64,000 nt of DNA, taken from positions 528,928-592,927 of the forward strand of contig JALPQD010000017.1 of the NCBI GenBank assembly GCA_023101885.1, in the 5' to 3' direction. How positions within the stretch are numbered: position 1 is the stretch's first letter; every line of letters begins with the position of its first letter. This DNA is from Typhlomys cinereus (lineage: Eukaryota; Chordata; Mammalia; Rodentia; Platacanthomyidae). The position numbers were made by a program, and so were the translations under genes. A model generated the notes under the pieces. That model did not search any database, was not told where the DNA came from, and worked only from the letters and a program-made list of their open reading frames with translations. Below, piece by piece: positions 1 to 10,510 of the stretch.

Positions 1-18
1 TTCCCAAAGAATAATATA

Positions 19-97
19 GGCTGTGGATGTGGCTCAATGCTAGACTGCTTACCTCAAAAGTACTAGGTCCCGGGTTTGATCCCCAGAACCCCCCAAT
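19..97 (+). mobile_element. ID-like SINE relic (tRNA-derived)
   Basis: The stretch has a degraded A-box-like part (GTGGCTCAATG), then GGGTTTGATCCCCAG, which resembles the B box of tRNA-derived ID elements. There is no A-rich tail after it, so it is an old or truncated copy. A diverged tRNA pseudogene is possible but less likely, since no cloverleaf is evident. Confidence 0.5.
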
Positions 98-344
98 AAT
101 GTACTTTAACCATGTACTATGCAAGAGGTGAGACTATAATGTATCTATAATAGAGCTATAACAGAACACTCTGAAGTATTAGAGATAGTAGCTCCAACTG
201 GAGCTAAGCAAAATGCTTACTCCTGAGTATATAATCAATGCCTGGTACCCACACTAACCCCCCTGAAGACATTCAAATAGCATTATTGTCCTTTGTCACA
301 CACTAGCTTTTATTCTCTGTACTCCTTTACCCATGGTGGGTACT
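98..344. other. Unannotated unique sequence
   Basis: I see no gene, recognisable repeat or strong motif cluster here. Confidence 0.4.
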
Positions 345-410
345 TGTGATGGCAAATTAACTTGACTAGATTTTAAAATCATCATGGAAGCATACTTCTC
401 TCTCTCTGAA

Positions 411-455
<45 letters not shown>

Positions 456-750
456 GTTTTTCAAGGAGGATTTAACTGAGCAAGGAGGTCATAGCATCCA
501 ATAGAATAAGATGCAACTCTGATCCAAGACAGAGTAAAAGAAGGAAGTACGCTGAGGACTGGGAATCATTTCTATCTGTTTCTTGACTGCAGTAGCAGTG
601 TCACCAAATGCTTCTCTAGGGATATGTGATGGACTGTGTCATTTTTTCAACTGTAAGACAAACAAAGCCTTCCTCCCTCAGGCTGCCTCTTGTCAGGCAT
701 TCCGTCAGAGATGTAAGAAAAGTAACTACTTCATTACTTTGCATGAACTT
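345..750 (+). mobile_element. Old rodent interspersed repeat, copy 1
   Basis: The middle and end (GACTGCAGTAGCAGTG, GATGGACTGTGTC, AACTGTAAGACAAACAAAG, TTGTCAGGCATT, AAAAGTAACTA) match, in order, the sequence near 10.15-10.51 kb and a repeat I remember from mouse DNA ending in an AAATAAACCCTT-type segment. The family may be a non-autonomous DNA element of the URR1/RMER30 kind, but I cannot confirm the name. A TG microsatellite interrupts it. It codes for nothing. Confidence 0.5.
410..452 (+). repeat. (TG)n microsatellite
   Basis: About 20 TG units preceded by a short CT run. It lies inside the old repeat that surrounds it. Confidence 0.95.
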
Positions 751-776
751 GTCTATGAATTCAGAAGGTTAACTTT

Positions 777-999
777 GGGGCTGGAGAGATGGCTCAGGGG
801 TTAAGCCTTCGCCTTGCAAAGAGAAGGTCCTGAGTTCCAATCCTAGATCCCACGTAAAATTGCCAGAGGAAATGGTGGCAGTATATACTTTTGGCCCTAG
901 AGAGCAGAGCCTGAGAAACTCTGGAGCAAAAGCAAAGAGGCAGTAGCATGATCTAGAGTGATTCCTGAAGTTACCCTTGGGCCTCCACAGTGCCCATTG

Positions 1000-1052
<53 letters not shown>

Positions 1053-1072
1053 TAAATGAATGAATAAATAGA
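777..1072 (+). mobile_element. B2-superfamily SINE, older subfamily
   Basis: It starts with GGGGCTGGAGAGATGGCTCA, which holds the pol III A box, followed by a B-box region (GTCCTGAGTTCCAATCC). The body ends in GCCTCCACAGTGCCC and then a CA tract and an AATAAATGAATG tail. The body pattern (CCCACGTAAAAT, GATTCCTGAAGTTACCC) is shared with the copies at about 8.5, 25.7 and 49.9 kb. Target duplications are not clear, so this is an old copy. The tail CA tract occupies 1001-1050. Confidence 0.85.
1001..1050 (+). repeat. (CA)n microsatellite in SINE tail
   Basis: About 25 CA units, grown from the 3' CA tract of the surrounding SINE. Confidence 0.95.
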
Positions 1073-1792
1073 TAGAGGGCTAAACTTGAAAAAGATAGGA
1101 AATTTTACAATTGTCAACTCCTTACATTCAAAACCTTCCCATCCTTTAGGATTTTGTGGAAATCGTATATGTTTGCTTATTCATTTAACTACTTTCTTAC
1201 AGTAGCTTACTTTGAGAGAACAACTTTACATGAAGAACCGATAGAAAACTCATCTGCCAATGAACATATTTCTAAGCACCTGCCAAGGAAAATATCATTG
1301 GTTTGACTGACTATACTAGATTCAAAATTCTAGCCTTTGAAAGAGTAATATTTGTGGATGTTTGTAGCATCTGAGCTCCCAGAACTGATTGGTATGTGTT
1401 CAAATTTCTCGCACTTTCGGGCACCAAACGCATCCTCATCATGACACTGCTGAATACAAATGGCCTGGAAAAATCTTTTAGATGAGGAAACATTGAGATT
1501 TGATTGATCAACCCTTTCCGCAATAGAGATGGACTTTAATATAAATGTAAATTCATATCTCCTGGAATGTTATAAAAGGAATCTCAGGGAATGATAATGT
1601 CAAAAACTACTATTTATTGAGCACCAACTATGAGCTGGTGATATGTGAAGTGCTTTATGTATCTTTAAAAGCTAATTTTCGTAATAATTGTTATTAGATA
1701 TTTATTATAATTCACATGTGGAAAGGAAGAGGCAGAAAAGTAAAGAAGTGGATGTAACATCCAAGGAACTACTAAGAAAATACATGTCATCC
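1073..1792. other. Unannotated unique sequence
   Basis: This is AT-rich sequence with stop codons scattered through all frames. I see no gene and no recognisable repeat. Confidence 0.4.
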
Positions 1793-1905
1793 AGGACCTG
1801 CAAGATGGGACAGCAAATGAAGGTGCTTGCCACTAACCCCGAAGACCTGAGTTCAATCCCCAGAGTCCACGGGGTGGAAGGAGAGACATCAAATTGGTCT
1901 CAAGG
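1793..1905 (+). mobile_element. B2/B3-like SINE relic
   Basis: Recognised from GCAAGATGGGACAGCAAATG, GGTGCTTGCCACTAA and GACCTGAGTTCAATCCCCAG, which follow the head of B2/B3 SINEs, including the B box. The 3' part is lost or too diverged to follow. Confidence 0.6.
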
Positions 1906-2605
1906 AAGAGAAATCAAGCAGTTGGGATGGGGAGACTTTCTCTTCAGAGTGCTGTTTCTTTCCCTTTCAGATCCTGTTGATCGCCTCCTCTCCTGACAGG
2001 ACTCTCTCTCCAGGATCAGCATCTCAGATCTCTCTTTGCTCTTCTTCACGTTGCTTTCCAGCTGTGTCCCAAACCTGCATCTGCTGCCACTGAAGAAGAT
2101 AAGCGATCATGTTTGGGACCAGCCTGGGCAATCCAGGAGAATGTATTGATTTCAAGGTCTTTACATTGATCCCACATTTTTACCCAATAAGGTCATTATC
2201 AGAGAGTTCAAGGATGAGGACCCGGTGGTTTTTAGGGACCATCATTCAGCCAATGAGAAGAATATGATTCCCTTCCAGTTGTTGTACCCATCATTCTCTG
2301 GGCAGTAGTGCAGCTTCACGATCTTTTCACCTACAGTTATGAATTCCTAATAATGGGAAATGTGTTTATGCAAGTTCAATAAAATTTGGTGGCAGCAGAA
2401 CATGATACAAATGGATATAATCCCCTCCGTGTGCCTTACTGATTGCTTTGGCATGAATGTCCGCTTCTGGCTGCACTGTGGACAGTCATTCAACTCATGC
2501 CCGATGACTCCCCCATCACCATTTTCTCAATTGGGATAATCCAGCTTTCTTGATGCCTTTCCAAAACTAATCTGACTTTCCCCAGTTCTTTCCTCCCACA
2601 TATTC
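1906..2605. other. Unannotated unique sequence
   Basis: I see nothing that can be named. There is no extended open frame with convincing codon use. Confidence 0.35.
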
Positions 2606-2700
2606 ACATATGCACACGCGCGCGCACACACACACACACGCATGCGTGCATGTACATATACAAATGCGCACATATGCATGCATGCATGTGCATACATACC
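2606..2700. repeat. Alternating CA/CG/TG tract
   Basis: Alternating purine-pyrimidine sequence including a CGCGCGC core and GCATGC repeats. This composition is prone to left-handed Z-DNA. Confidence 0.85.
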
Positions 2701-4769
2701 TTTTTCAAAGAAGGTACTACCACCTCCTTGCATACATTCAAACAAACGTGCACATACCAATCTCTACCTTCTTTGGTAGAATCTAAACACAAGCTGTTAA
2801 AGGCTATTTAAATTTTTCCCTACTTTAAATCCCCGGTGAGCATTCTAACACGCTCTTCTTGGCCCAGCCATTGCAGAAATGCTTAACCTTGGTCAAGGAG
2901 AATGTGGAGGCTGAAGAGAACAAATTCATCATATCAGCCAGCTCAGAATTACTCACAAGCATGCATTACTTTGAAAATATGGAGAAAGTCTCGCAGCAGC
3001 ATCTCCCTTTGGATAAGATAATAGATTGTTTATGGAGATATTTAGGAGGAGATCAAACTTTCTCACTTGGTGATGCATTTGTGAGTTTGTCACAAGCATT
3101 CTTCTCTTTCCATTTCTGTTTATCATCAATATAAATGGCATCCCATCATAATCTGGATGCTACTTTAGGTCAGTCTCCAAACTCTTTATTCATATTTTAT
3201 AAAGCAGCAAGGAGCTCCACACAAGTAAAAATTTCAAAGAAATAAAAGATGCTTTTTTGAAAGCCTTAATATGCAGATGCCTTTATAATCACTTCCGCAA
3301 AAGCATTGGTGGTGTACGGCTCTGCTTCCACTGAGGAAGGGATAGGGAGACCGTGACTTCTTGAATCCAATATTCACCAAACCCTGGTAAAGGGGTCTGT
3401 CATTACTTTACCCTTGGGAATTACAGAAAACTGGCAGTGGCCAGCATGTATCCTTCGTGACCTGGGATTCCCAGGAGATCCCAGCCCTCAGTGTGGCCCC
3501 GTGGATCTCACCAGCCACACATGCTTCTCTACATCTCTGCCAAGAAAGCAGAGACTCCGGCTCTAATTCCCAGGATCAGACCAGAGGCCACGTTTCCAAA
3601 ATGGCTGAGGAAACACGTGCACATCTACTGGAAAGTTTTCCCCATCATGACATGTGAGCAAGTGAAGAGCTTCCCACAGGACACGTCCCTGTTGACATCC
3701 CTGAAGGACGGCGGCTTCTTGAGAAGATCACCTCCAGAGTCCAAGGACCTGAGGTCTGTCCCCTCAATCTTTACTCCTCATTAACCACACCATACAGGAA
3801 AAGTCATTCAACCTTCTTGGTCTTCAACATTCAGAAGTCATGATAATGGCCCTATTATATTCTAGATGAGAACACTGTCAGACCGTAATGAGTTAAAACT
3901 CGGAAAGATTTTATATATCCCAAAGCATCACACAAGCAAATATTTGCTGTAGTAAATGAGAAATTCTTAATGCTTATTAAAACACCAGTCTCCTGTCTAT
4001 AATGTGATATAGATGCCACTAGACCATTTGTCATTCGAAGGGTAGAGCCAATGGTAACAACTGAGACTCGGTTGCTGCTGATCTAGACTAAACCTTTCAT
4101 GGAATTTTCTATCATTCAAGCGAAAACGTTGAGTGTTTTTGACTTTGCACTGAGCTGAAAGATGAGAAAATAACATTTGAAATGTGTTTTCTATGTGGCT
4201 CAGAGCCGATCCTCCTTGAGCAGGCGTAGGGTTTAAGGGAATTCTGCCAGTACTGGTGAGATGCAGCTCAAAGGAAAACAGGAAAGTCAAAACCCCGAGA
4301 CTCCAACTCTTTCCAGGCCAACCATTAGATGAAAAAAAGAAGAGAGCGACAATGGCCTATCCAGTTCCTTGCAAAGGTGCTAAGCAGTGCCAATAACTTT
4401 CAAAGTCTTCCCAGAGACATCTGCCAGGTTATCGCAAAAGATTTCAACTTCTCATTCCATGTTGCTAAAATTCCCATCATCTGCCAATGAGAACCAATGG
4501 CAGGAAATAAAACAATAACTTTGTTTAATATTGATGCTTTCATAGTAAATTCTCTCATAGTGGATGTAATTTATTGTATTGTATTACCCTGTTTAATTAT
4601 GTATACTTGAAGAGGTTTTATATTATACATGGTTGCCATTTATAATTAATCAATCCAATGTGGAGTTTGTGTTCATGCCTACACAAAGTTGGGCCAGGCC
4701 CTGTGTGAAGAACATAATTCTCTTCTCTCTCAAGAAAATCAGGTTTAACTTTCCGGGCATCTCTGTCCG
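2701..4769. other. Unannotated unique sequence
   Basis: I see no repeat family I can name. Open frames of 60-100 codons occur (for example 2859-3134 and 3457-3784 on the plus strand), but they resemble no protein I know and have no splice or codon pattern in support, so I do not call them genes. Confidence 0.35.
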
Positions 4770-5681
4770 AATGTAAAATATCTTTTTTTTTTTATTCAAT
4801 TGTGCATGTATGTGTGCATATGTGTATGTGTGTGTGTGTGCGCGTGTGTATGTATGTGTGTGTGCGTGTATGTGTGTGTGCGTGTATGTATGTGTATGTG
4901 CGTGTGTGTGCGTGTGTGTATGTATGTGTGTGCGTGTATGTGTATGTACGTGTGTGCGTGTGTGTATGTATGTGTGTATGTGTATGTGCGTGTGTGTGCA
5001 TGTATGTATGTGTACGTGCGTGTGTGTGCGTGTGTATGTATGTGTGTGTGCGTGTGTATGTATGTGTGTGTGCGTGTGTGTGCGTGTGTATGTGTGCGTG
5101 TGTATGTATGTGTGTGTGCGTGTGTGTGCGTGTGTATGTGTGCGTGTGTGTGCGTGTATGTGTATGTGCGTGTGTGTGCGTGTGTATGTGTGCGTGTGTG
5201 TATGTGTGTGCATGTATGTATGTGTATGTGCGTGTGTGTGCGTGTGTATGTATGTGTGTGCGTGCGTGTATGTGTGTATGTGCGTGTGCGTGTATGTGTG
5301 TGTGCGTGTGCATGTGTGTGTGCATGTGTACGTGTATGTGTATGTGCGTATGTGTGCGTATGTATGTGTGTGTATGCATGTGTGCGTGTGTATGTGTGTG
5401 TGCGTGTATGTATATGTGTGCGTGTATGTGTGTGTGTGTGCGTGTGTGTATGTGTATGTGTGTGCGTGTGTGTGTAGAACCACGGACGAATTCGCGAACC
5501 ACCATGGACGCCTCCACCTCCTTCTGCCCCGGGATTCACAGGCTCCGCCTACCAGGAACAGAAACGCAGCTCCCCCCCCCCCCCCCCCCGCTTCCGCCTG
5601 GCGTCTATACGTGGAGTCTAGGATCCGAACTCAGGACCTTCTCCCCTGAGCCACCTCTCCAGCCCCAATGTAAAATGTCTT
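4770..5681 (-). mobile_element. B2-superfamily SINE, younger subfamily, with giant CA tail (incl. target duplications)
   Basis: Read on the minus strand, the element has a tRNA-like head (GGCTGGAGAGGTGGCTCAGG at its right end), the body shared with copies at 25.4, 30.6 and 51.5 kb (GGCGGAGCCTGTGAATCCC, CGTGGTTCTACAC), then a very long CA-type tract and the end CAATTGAATAAA plus A-run. It is flanked by 15-bp direct repeats with one mismatch, at 4770-4784 and 5667-5681 (AATGTAAAATRTCTT), the mark of LINE-driven insertion. Many CpGs survive in the body, so it is fairly young. A C-run of about 18 interrupts the body near 5573. Confidence 0.9.
4796..5478 (+). repeat. Compound (TG)n / TGTA / TGCG repeat, about 680 bp
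   Basis: On the plus strand this is an interspersed mix of TGTG, TGTA and TGCG blocks. It sits between the body and the AATAAA end of the surrounding minus-strand SINE, so it is the SINE tail expanded. All reading frames stay open only because the repeat lacks stops. The resulting Cys/Val/Met- or His/Thr-rich open frames are not genes. Confidence 0.95.
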
Positions 5682-5711
5682 CATTATTATGAATCATCAC
5701 CGAGGCCTACA

Positions 5712-6044
5712 AAGACTAAAGGTGAATGGGGCGTCGGCAGGACTGTTTTGTGAGTCAGACTGTTGCCGAATCCCCTGGGGCTAGTGGGGAAGGGGGGGAG
5801 GGGGGATGTGGAGGGGACGTGGGGAGGGGCCGTGTGGTCAGCACCCAGACCCCGGGAGTCAGGCGAGAAGCAGCAGGCGAGGATGAGGCAGAGGATGAGG
5901 CAGAGGATGCAGTCTCAGCTTTAAACAGGAAGTGTTTGGGCTTAATATAGGGTCGGGGTTCAATCAGGTGTGGCCACCCCTCTGCGTGGGGGGGGGGGAG
6001 CAACCACCAATCATTTTCTAGGTGTCCAGGTTAGATGGCCGCTT
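5712..6044 (-). promoter_or_regulatory. GC-rich block with candidate core promoter elements
   Basis: Read on the minus strand: a TATA-like TATATTAA at 5942-5949, then an ETS-type ACTTCCTG at 5926-5933, and a 12-bp GAGGATGAGGCA repeat (plus strand) at 5879-5909. An AP-1 consensus TGAGTCA lies at 5751-5757, and a plus-strand CCAAT box at 6007-6011. The block lies directly downstream, in minus-strand terms, of the CCAAT array. This order (CCAAT boxes then TATA) fits a promoter or retroviral LTR firing leftward, but no LTR ends or transcript can be shown from sequence alone. Confidence 0.35.
5777..5836 (+). other. G-run cluster, G-quadruplex-prone
   Basis: Several runs of four to seven G's within 60 bases on the plus strand, close enough to fold as a quadruplex. 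Confidence 0.6.
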
Positions 6045-6495
6045 CCCTTGGTGTTCATCCCTCCGCCCATTGGCTGTTCATCCCTCCGCTTGGCTGTTCA
6101 TCCCTCCTTCCCATTGGCTGTTCATCCCTCCGCCCATTGGCTGTTCATCCCTCCGCCCATTGGCTGTTCATCCCTCCTCCCATTGGCTGTTCATCCCTCC
6201 TCCCATTGGCTGTTCATCCCTCCTCCCCATTGGCTGTTCATCTCTCCTCCCATTGGCTGTTCATCCCTCCTCCCATTGGCTGTTCATCCCTCCTCCCATT
6301 GGCTGTCCATCCCTCCGCCCATTGGCTGTCCATCCCTCCTTCCCATTGGCTGTCCATCCCTCCGCCCATTGGCTGTCCATCCCTCCGCCCATTGGCTGTT
6401 CATCCCTCCTTCCCATTGGCTGTTCATCCCTCCTCCCATTGGCTGTTCATCCCTCCGCCCATTGGCTGTTCATCCCTCTGCCCATTGGTTGTCCA
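6045..6495 (-). repeat. 23-bp minisatellite carrying 18 perfect CCAAT boxes
   Basis: About 20 tandem units of 23 or 24 bp, each built around CCCATTGGCTGT plus a CATCCCTCC segment. ATTGG occurs at 6069, 6113, 6136, 6159, 6182, 6205, 6229, 6252, 6275, 6298, 6321, 6345, 6368, 6391, 6415, 6438, 6461 and 6484. One unit, near 6089, has lost it. On the minus strand each reads AGCCAATGGG, a full match to the NF-Y consensus RRCCAATSRS (the last unit reads ACCAATGGG). The units differ slightly (CCGCCC, CCTCCC, CCTTCCC; TTC or TCC), so the array is not brand new. The open frames across it are repeat artefacts. Confidence 0.95.
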
Positions 6496-7759
6496 TTCTG
6501 CCTGTGTGGTTCCTTGCTTAGGCTTTTCTGTAGCCAGACCTCCTGGATTTGGGAGCCCGGGCTAGGGCCTCCCCAAATCAGTAGTGCCACAAGACTCCAT
6601 GAGGTTAGGGGTCTCATCAAATTGTTCCCCTAAAGTTCACTGGTAAACTTGGGGTCATGAAAACCAAGATGTTTTTCCTGTTTGATTCACCTTCTCACTT
6701 GGCTTGTGCTAATAGCTTCTTTCCAGGAGTTCTTCTCTAAACCCACCACTTTCCTCACACTTTGCAATGTCCACTGCCGGTGTGACCCCCTTTGACTTGT
6801 CCCCCCTCGGGCCGGCTGCTCCATAGCTGCGCCTCTCTTCATCCCATCACCTCACGCCTCCACTTCCCATGCGCTGCGTGGTCTCCCCAAGAATCCCACA
6901 CGTTCCCTGAAAGATGGCGACCCTCCAAACTCCAGCTCCATCCCAAGTTTGTCTCCTCAATGCCGACTTGGAAGCCAGTAGGACGTTTCAATCCAAATGT
7001 TCCAGAGACTCCAAATTGCTGCTGTGGCTCCTTCCTCAGTTAACAGCTCCATTATCCCCCCCCTCCCCAGGGTCCTCAACTTGAAAGTCCCACTGCAGTC
7101 AAATCCCAGTCCTCTCCCCTTGGGATGTCTTCATGCAGCCCCCACTTCTGTACCCCACCCTTGGTTTTCGCCTTCGTCCCTCAGCAGAGGAAGCAGGCAG
7201 AACTCATGTTTTCCAGCACACATACCTGCCTCTTCCTTCAAAAGCCCTCAAACGCAGAGGTTATTTTCATCCACTATTGAAAAAGCTGAGCCACAGAATC
7301 CAAAGGTCTAAACACAGAGGACTGATGAATGCTTAAGGACGTAGTCATGCTATTTACTCTGATCCGATCACTGTGTCTTAATACCAGTGTCCAGCTATCA
7401 CACTTCAACCCTTAAATATGGACAATGGTTAGATGTCAATGAACGTCCATAAATAAAATGAAAATAAGTTAAACAAAAAGCAGATCTCAGAAAAGTTAAC
7501 ATATTAGCTAGAGGTCTGATTAGAAATCCCAGTCTCTCCCCATCTGTGGCCTTGGCTCAGCTGCTTCCTCCCAACAGGTGTTCCTGTCGATGGCCTCTCG
7601 GTTTATATGACAAAGCTCAGCGGTCTGGGAATGAGGGGGGGGGTTGTTTGTTTTGTTTCGTTTTGTTTTTGTGCTTTCAGAGTATTAGCCAACACTGCAA
7701 ATTGTAGAAGGTCTTCCCTTTTTATCTCATACCTCAAAAAACTCACTTCACTCTAAGCT
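6496..7759. other. Unannotated sequence
   Basis: The first 150 bases flank the minisatellite and could belong to the same element. The rest is unique sequence with C-rich patches around 6790-7200. I see no gene. A G-run lies at about 7636-7646. Confidence 0.35.
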
Positions 7760-7761
7760 AT

Positions 7762-7824
<63 letters not shown>

Positions 7825-7826
7825 GA
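7760..7826 (+). repeat. (TG)n(AG)n compound microsatellite
   Basis: About 20 TG units running directly into about 13 AG units. Confidence 0.95.
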
Positions 7827-8274
7827 GGGAGAGATTCCCTTAAAAAAAATACTGTGACTTTCCAGTTTTATGCTCCCAAGACTGGATCCAAAGACAAGTG
7901 CGTTACCATAAATTGTACTGACCCAGGAAATTCCTGAAACCCCTCTGTAATTTTCAGAAATGCTTATAGGAGGCATACTTGCCTATTGGAAATACCTTTA
8001 TTCTAGTGAACTTTCACATGAGATAGTCTTAATTTTTTTCTTTATCCACATCCATAATGGAGAGACCTATCTTGATATTCGATATGACTCATTTTGTTTT
8101 CATTTAAAAGCTGGGGAGCAGATGGAGGCCCACCTAAGGAAGAATGTGTCCCTTTGAAGGATTCTGTCAGTCTAAGTTCCTGAGCATTCAGGAAAACTTG
8201 TTTTGACCTAAGAAGTAATATTGTCTGCCCTTAACTACTTTTCCCATTTTGTTTTTCCTACTTTCTTTCTTTCT
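7827..8274. other. Unannotated unique sequence
   Basis: I see no repeat family or gene in this stretch. Confidence 0.35.
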
Positions 8275-8463
8275 CTCTCTCTCTCATTTATGAATGTGTT
8301 GAAGCCAGAAGTCAATCATAGGTATCATTTTTGCTTTTCAATATAGAGCTTCTTAATTTTACCTGGAACCTCCCAGATAGGCCAGGCTAGCCGGTCTATC
8401 TCTGCCACACAGTGCTGAGATTACAAGCATGTTCCACACATCCAGTTTTTTTCTTTTCTTTTT

Positions 8464-8482
8464 TAAAACATTATTTAATCAC

Positions 8483-8523
<41 letters not shown>

Positions 8524-8720
8524 ACAGAGCACTGTGTGTCCCTGTGGAGGGCCAAGGGTGACTTCAGGGAATCTCCCTGGATTGCTTCTACCTCCTTTTT
8601 GCTTCCCTCTCGGATTTCCCAAGTGCAGGCCTCCACCTTTTCCCCCTGGCATTTTTATGTGGGACTCAGGACCTTCTGATATGAGGCAGAGTCTTAGCCC
8701 TTGAGCTGTCTCTCCAGCCC
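8464..8720 (-). mobile_element. B2-superfamily SINE, older subfamily, inserted in another SINE
   Basis: On the minus strand it starts at GGGCTGGAGAGACAGCTCAA, continues through CCACATAAAAATGCCAGG and the body shared with the copies at 0.8, 25.7 and 49.9 kb, then a CA tract (TG on plus at 8484-8522) and an A/T-rich end. It interrupts the B3-like SINE around it, so it is the younger of the two. Confidence 0.85.
8484..8522 (+). repeat. (GT)n microsatellite in SINE tail
   Basis: About 19 GT units, the CA tail of the surrounding minus-strand SINE. Confidence 0.95.
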
Positions 8721-8795
8721 ACACGGCCATTTCGCTCAGGGGATCGAATTCAGGTCCCCAAGCTTGCGTGACAGGTCCTCTCCAGCGCATTCTCC

Positions 8796-10149
8796 TTCCT
8801 TTTGCTTTTGAAGCAATCCGTAATGAGCACGGGCACTCAGGGCTGGCTTGATGTGGGTGTGGTCCTTGCAGGGGCACTGATAGAGGAGCAGTTGCCCCAA
8901 CTGTGAGGCCGTCTCCTGCCCAAGGTGTCCTTGAAGACCCCAAGTCTCCTTGGTGCTGCATCCCCAGGCTGACAGCGCCCACGCCAGCTCACTGCTCCGG
9001 TGCCCTGTGGCTACTTGCTATGTGTGTCTCTTGCCCCGGGGGGTCTTACCACATGCCCGCCTAATCTCGCCCCCTTGAGAAGCAAGTAGCTGTTTGGATG
9101 TTCTCTTTGCTGTCACCCTGGTCACTGAAGTTGAAGCTCCTGTAGATTTGGGGACTGTTTGAAACACATGCATATCCATGCATAAGTTGTAAGAGGCGAG
9201 GTGACTGGAGTGCGAATTAGTGGAAGGTGAAGTGTGACACTCTGTGGGTCACGTGACAGCCTGGCAGCAAGCAGCCCCTCCCAGTGGGCACCTAAGATCT
9301 GCTTACACGTCCCAGATACTTGTTCCTCCCGTCACAGCTTTGCGCTTTCTCCGCCTCACGTTACAACGCGTTTCCGGGCCTCCTTCCTGCTCCCTCACAT
9401 CCATTCCTGCACAGATGTTGGCTCACACCTGCCTGATGCTTCTGATGACTCTTCACACCTTCTTCTCATGTTCCCTCGGGGGAATGATCACACACGCCAT
9501 TCTCCAGACTTCTCCCCAGCTCCTGGTCCACCACCTCCTCTCTCAGGGCTCCAGTGCAGGAAGACGGGCTTCACTGGTTGGCACGTTTGGCAGAAGGAAC
9601 ATGCAATGCATGGGAAGGAGTCTGAATGCCTTTGGAATCTAGTTCTCCACTGCACTGAAAGCTCGGCAGGACGGCGGGGCTGTAAATTTAGCTGGGAGAG
9701 CGTAGATAATGTTAGAACGTCTATACAATCATTTCGCCAATCAGCTTTATCGGTAATAAAGGTGATCTATTGATCTGCATATCGCTGACCACGTATCTAT
9801 CTCTGAGATGGCTCTAAACACGAGGCCGGAAATAGTACTGTTATACATCAAGACTGAAAAGCCTAATGAAGCTTTTTTTAAAATGTGGATGGGAGAAACT
9901 GATGAATGTATAACAGAACGTCTGACTAGAATCCTTAGTAGCAGGACATTGCCCATGAAGAACAGAATTTGACTCTGTGCTTTATGGAACTGTATCCCAT
10001 GGTAAGGAACTGGCATGTCGGTATCTTACAAGTGCTTATGTGACCTCAGCGCTGTCGAAAACTCTGAAGAACAAGAAGGATTGGAGCGGCTCTGCTGTGA
10101 CTGGATGAGCATTGCTGAGATGCACCCTTGGCCTTACAGTTCTGCAAAT
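8796..10149. other. Unannotated unique sequence
   Basis: I see nothing I can name. A perfect E-box CACGTG (TCACGTGAC) is at 9247-9255. Open frames of up to 179 codons (9234-9773, plus) lack any recognisable domain and overlap other open frames, so no gene is called. Confidence 0.35.
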
Positions 10150-10510
10150 AGCAGCTCATCTAACTGTGGTGGTTGTGGCTCTCAGTGAGCTTCTCTACTC
10201 TTAGACGCATACTCTGGATACGTCAGTGAGAAACGTTCAGAGAGGTTTAAATGAGGAGAGATGACCCGGGCTGGGGTCCACGACCAAATAAAAGGGGAAG
10301 AGGAGAAAAGCAGATGCCCACTGACATGTCCCCTTCCCTTTCTCCTGATCCATGCAGATGTGAGCGAGCCCCTCACTGTCATGCCTTCCCCCCCACGATG
10401 GACTGTACCCTTAAACTGTGAGTCAAAACAAACCCTTTTTCCCTTAAGCTGCCTTTGTGAAGTACTTTGAAACAGCAACAAGGCATGGAACTGGTACGCT
10501 GAGCTTATTA
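10150..10510 (+). mobile_element. Old rodent interspersed repeat, copy 2
   Basis: Same family as 345-750: CATGCCTTCCCC, ACGATGGACTGTACCC, AAACTGTGAGTCAAAACAAA, CCCTTAAGCTGCC and TTTGAAACAGCAACAAGG appear in order. It resembles a mouse repeat with an AAATAAACCCTT segment. The family name (URR1/RMER30 kind) is from memory and uncertain. Confidence 0.55.

Larger units (their letters stand above)
8275..8795 (-). mobile_element. Long B3-like SINE, antisense, split by a younger SINE
   Basis: The left part (8275-8463) contains GAAGCCAGAAGTCAAT, GGCCAGGCTAGCC and GTGCTGAGATTACAAGC. The right part (8721-8795) contains GGGGATCGAATTCAGGTCC and CAAGCTTGCGTGACAGG. Together they follow, in order, the antisense of the long rodent SINE whose sense copy is at 14717-15062. 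The gap is filled by the separate SINE at 8464-8720. Confidence 0.65.

Noticed and set aside
19..97. Possible tRNA gene
   Set aside because: Box-like parts are present, but there is no full cloverleaf. An ID-type SINE relic explains it.
4792..5692. Open frames of 225-296 codons in several frames on both strands
   Set aside because: They cross a CA/TG repeat that lacks stop codons. The proteins are only His/Thr or Cys/Val runs.
5970..6633. Open frames of 176-203 codons in all three plus frames
   Set aside because: They are made by the stop-free 23-bp minisatellite. The same short motif repeats in each frame.
5712..6655. Complete retroviral LTR
   Set aside because: The promoter-like order is suggestive, but I cannot find terminal TG/CA ends, a poly(A) signal or target duplications, so I report only the parts.
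9234..9773. 179-codon plus-strand frame
   Set aside because: No domain or homologue I recognise, and it overlaps a second open frame in another phase.
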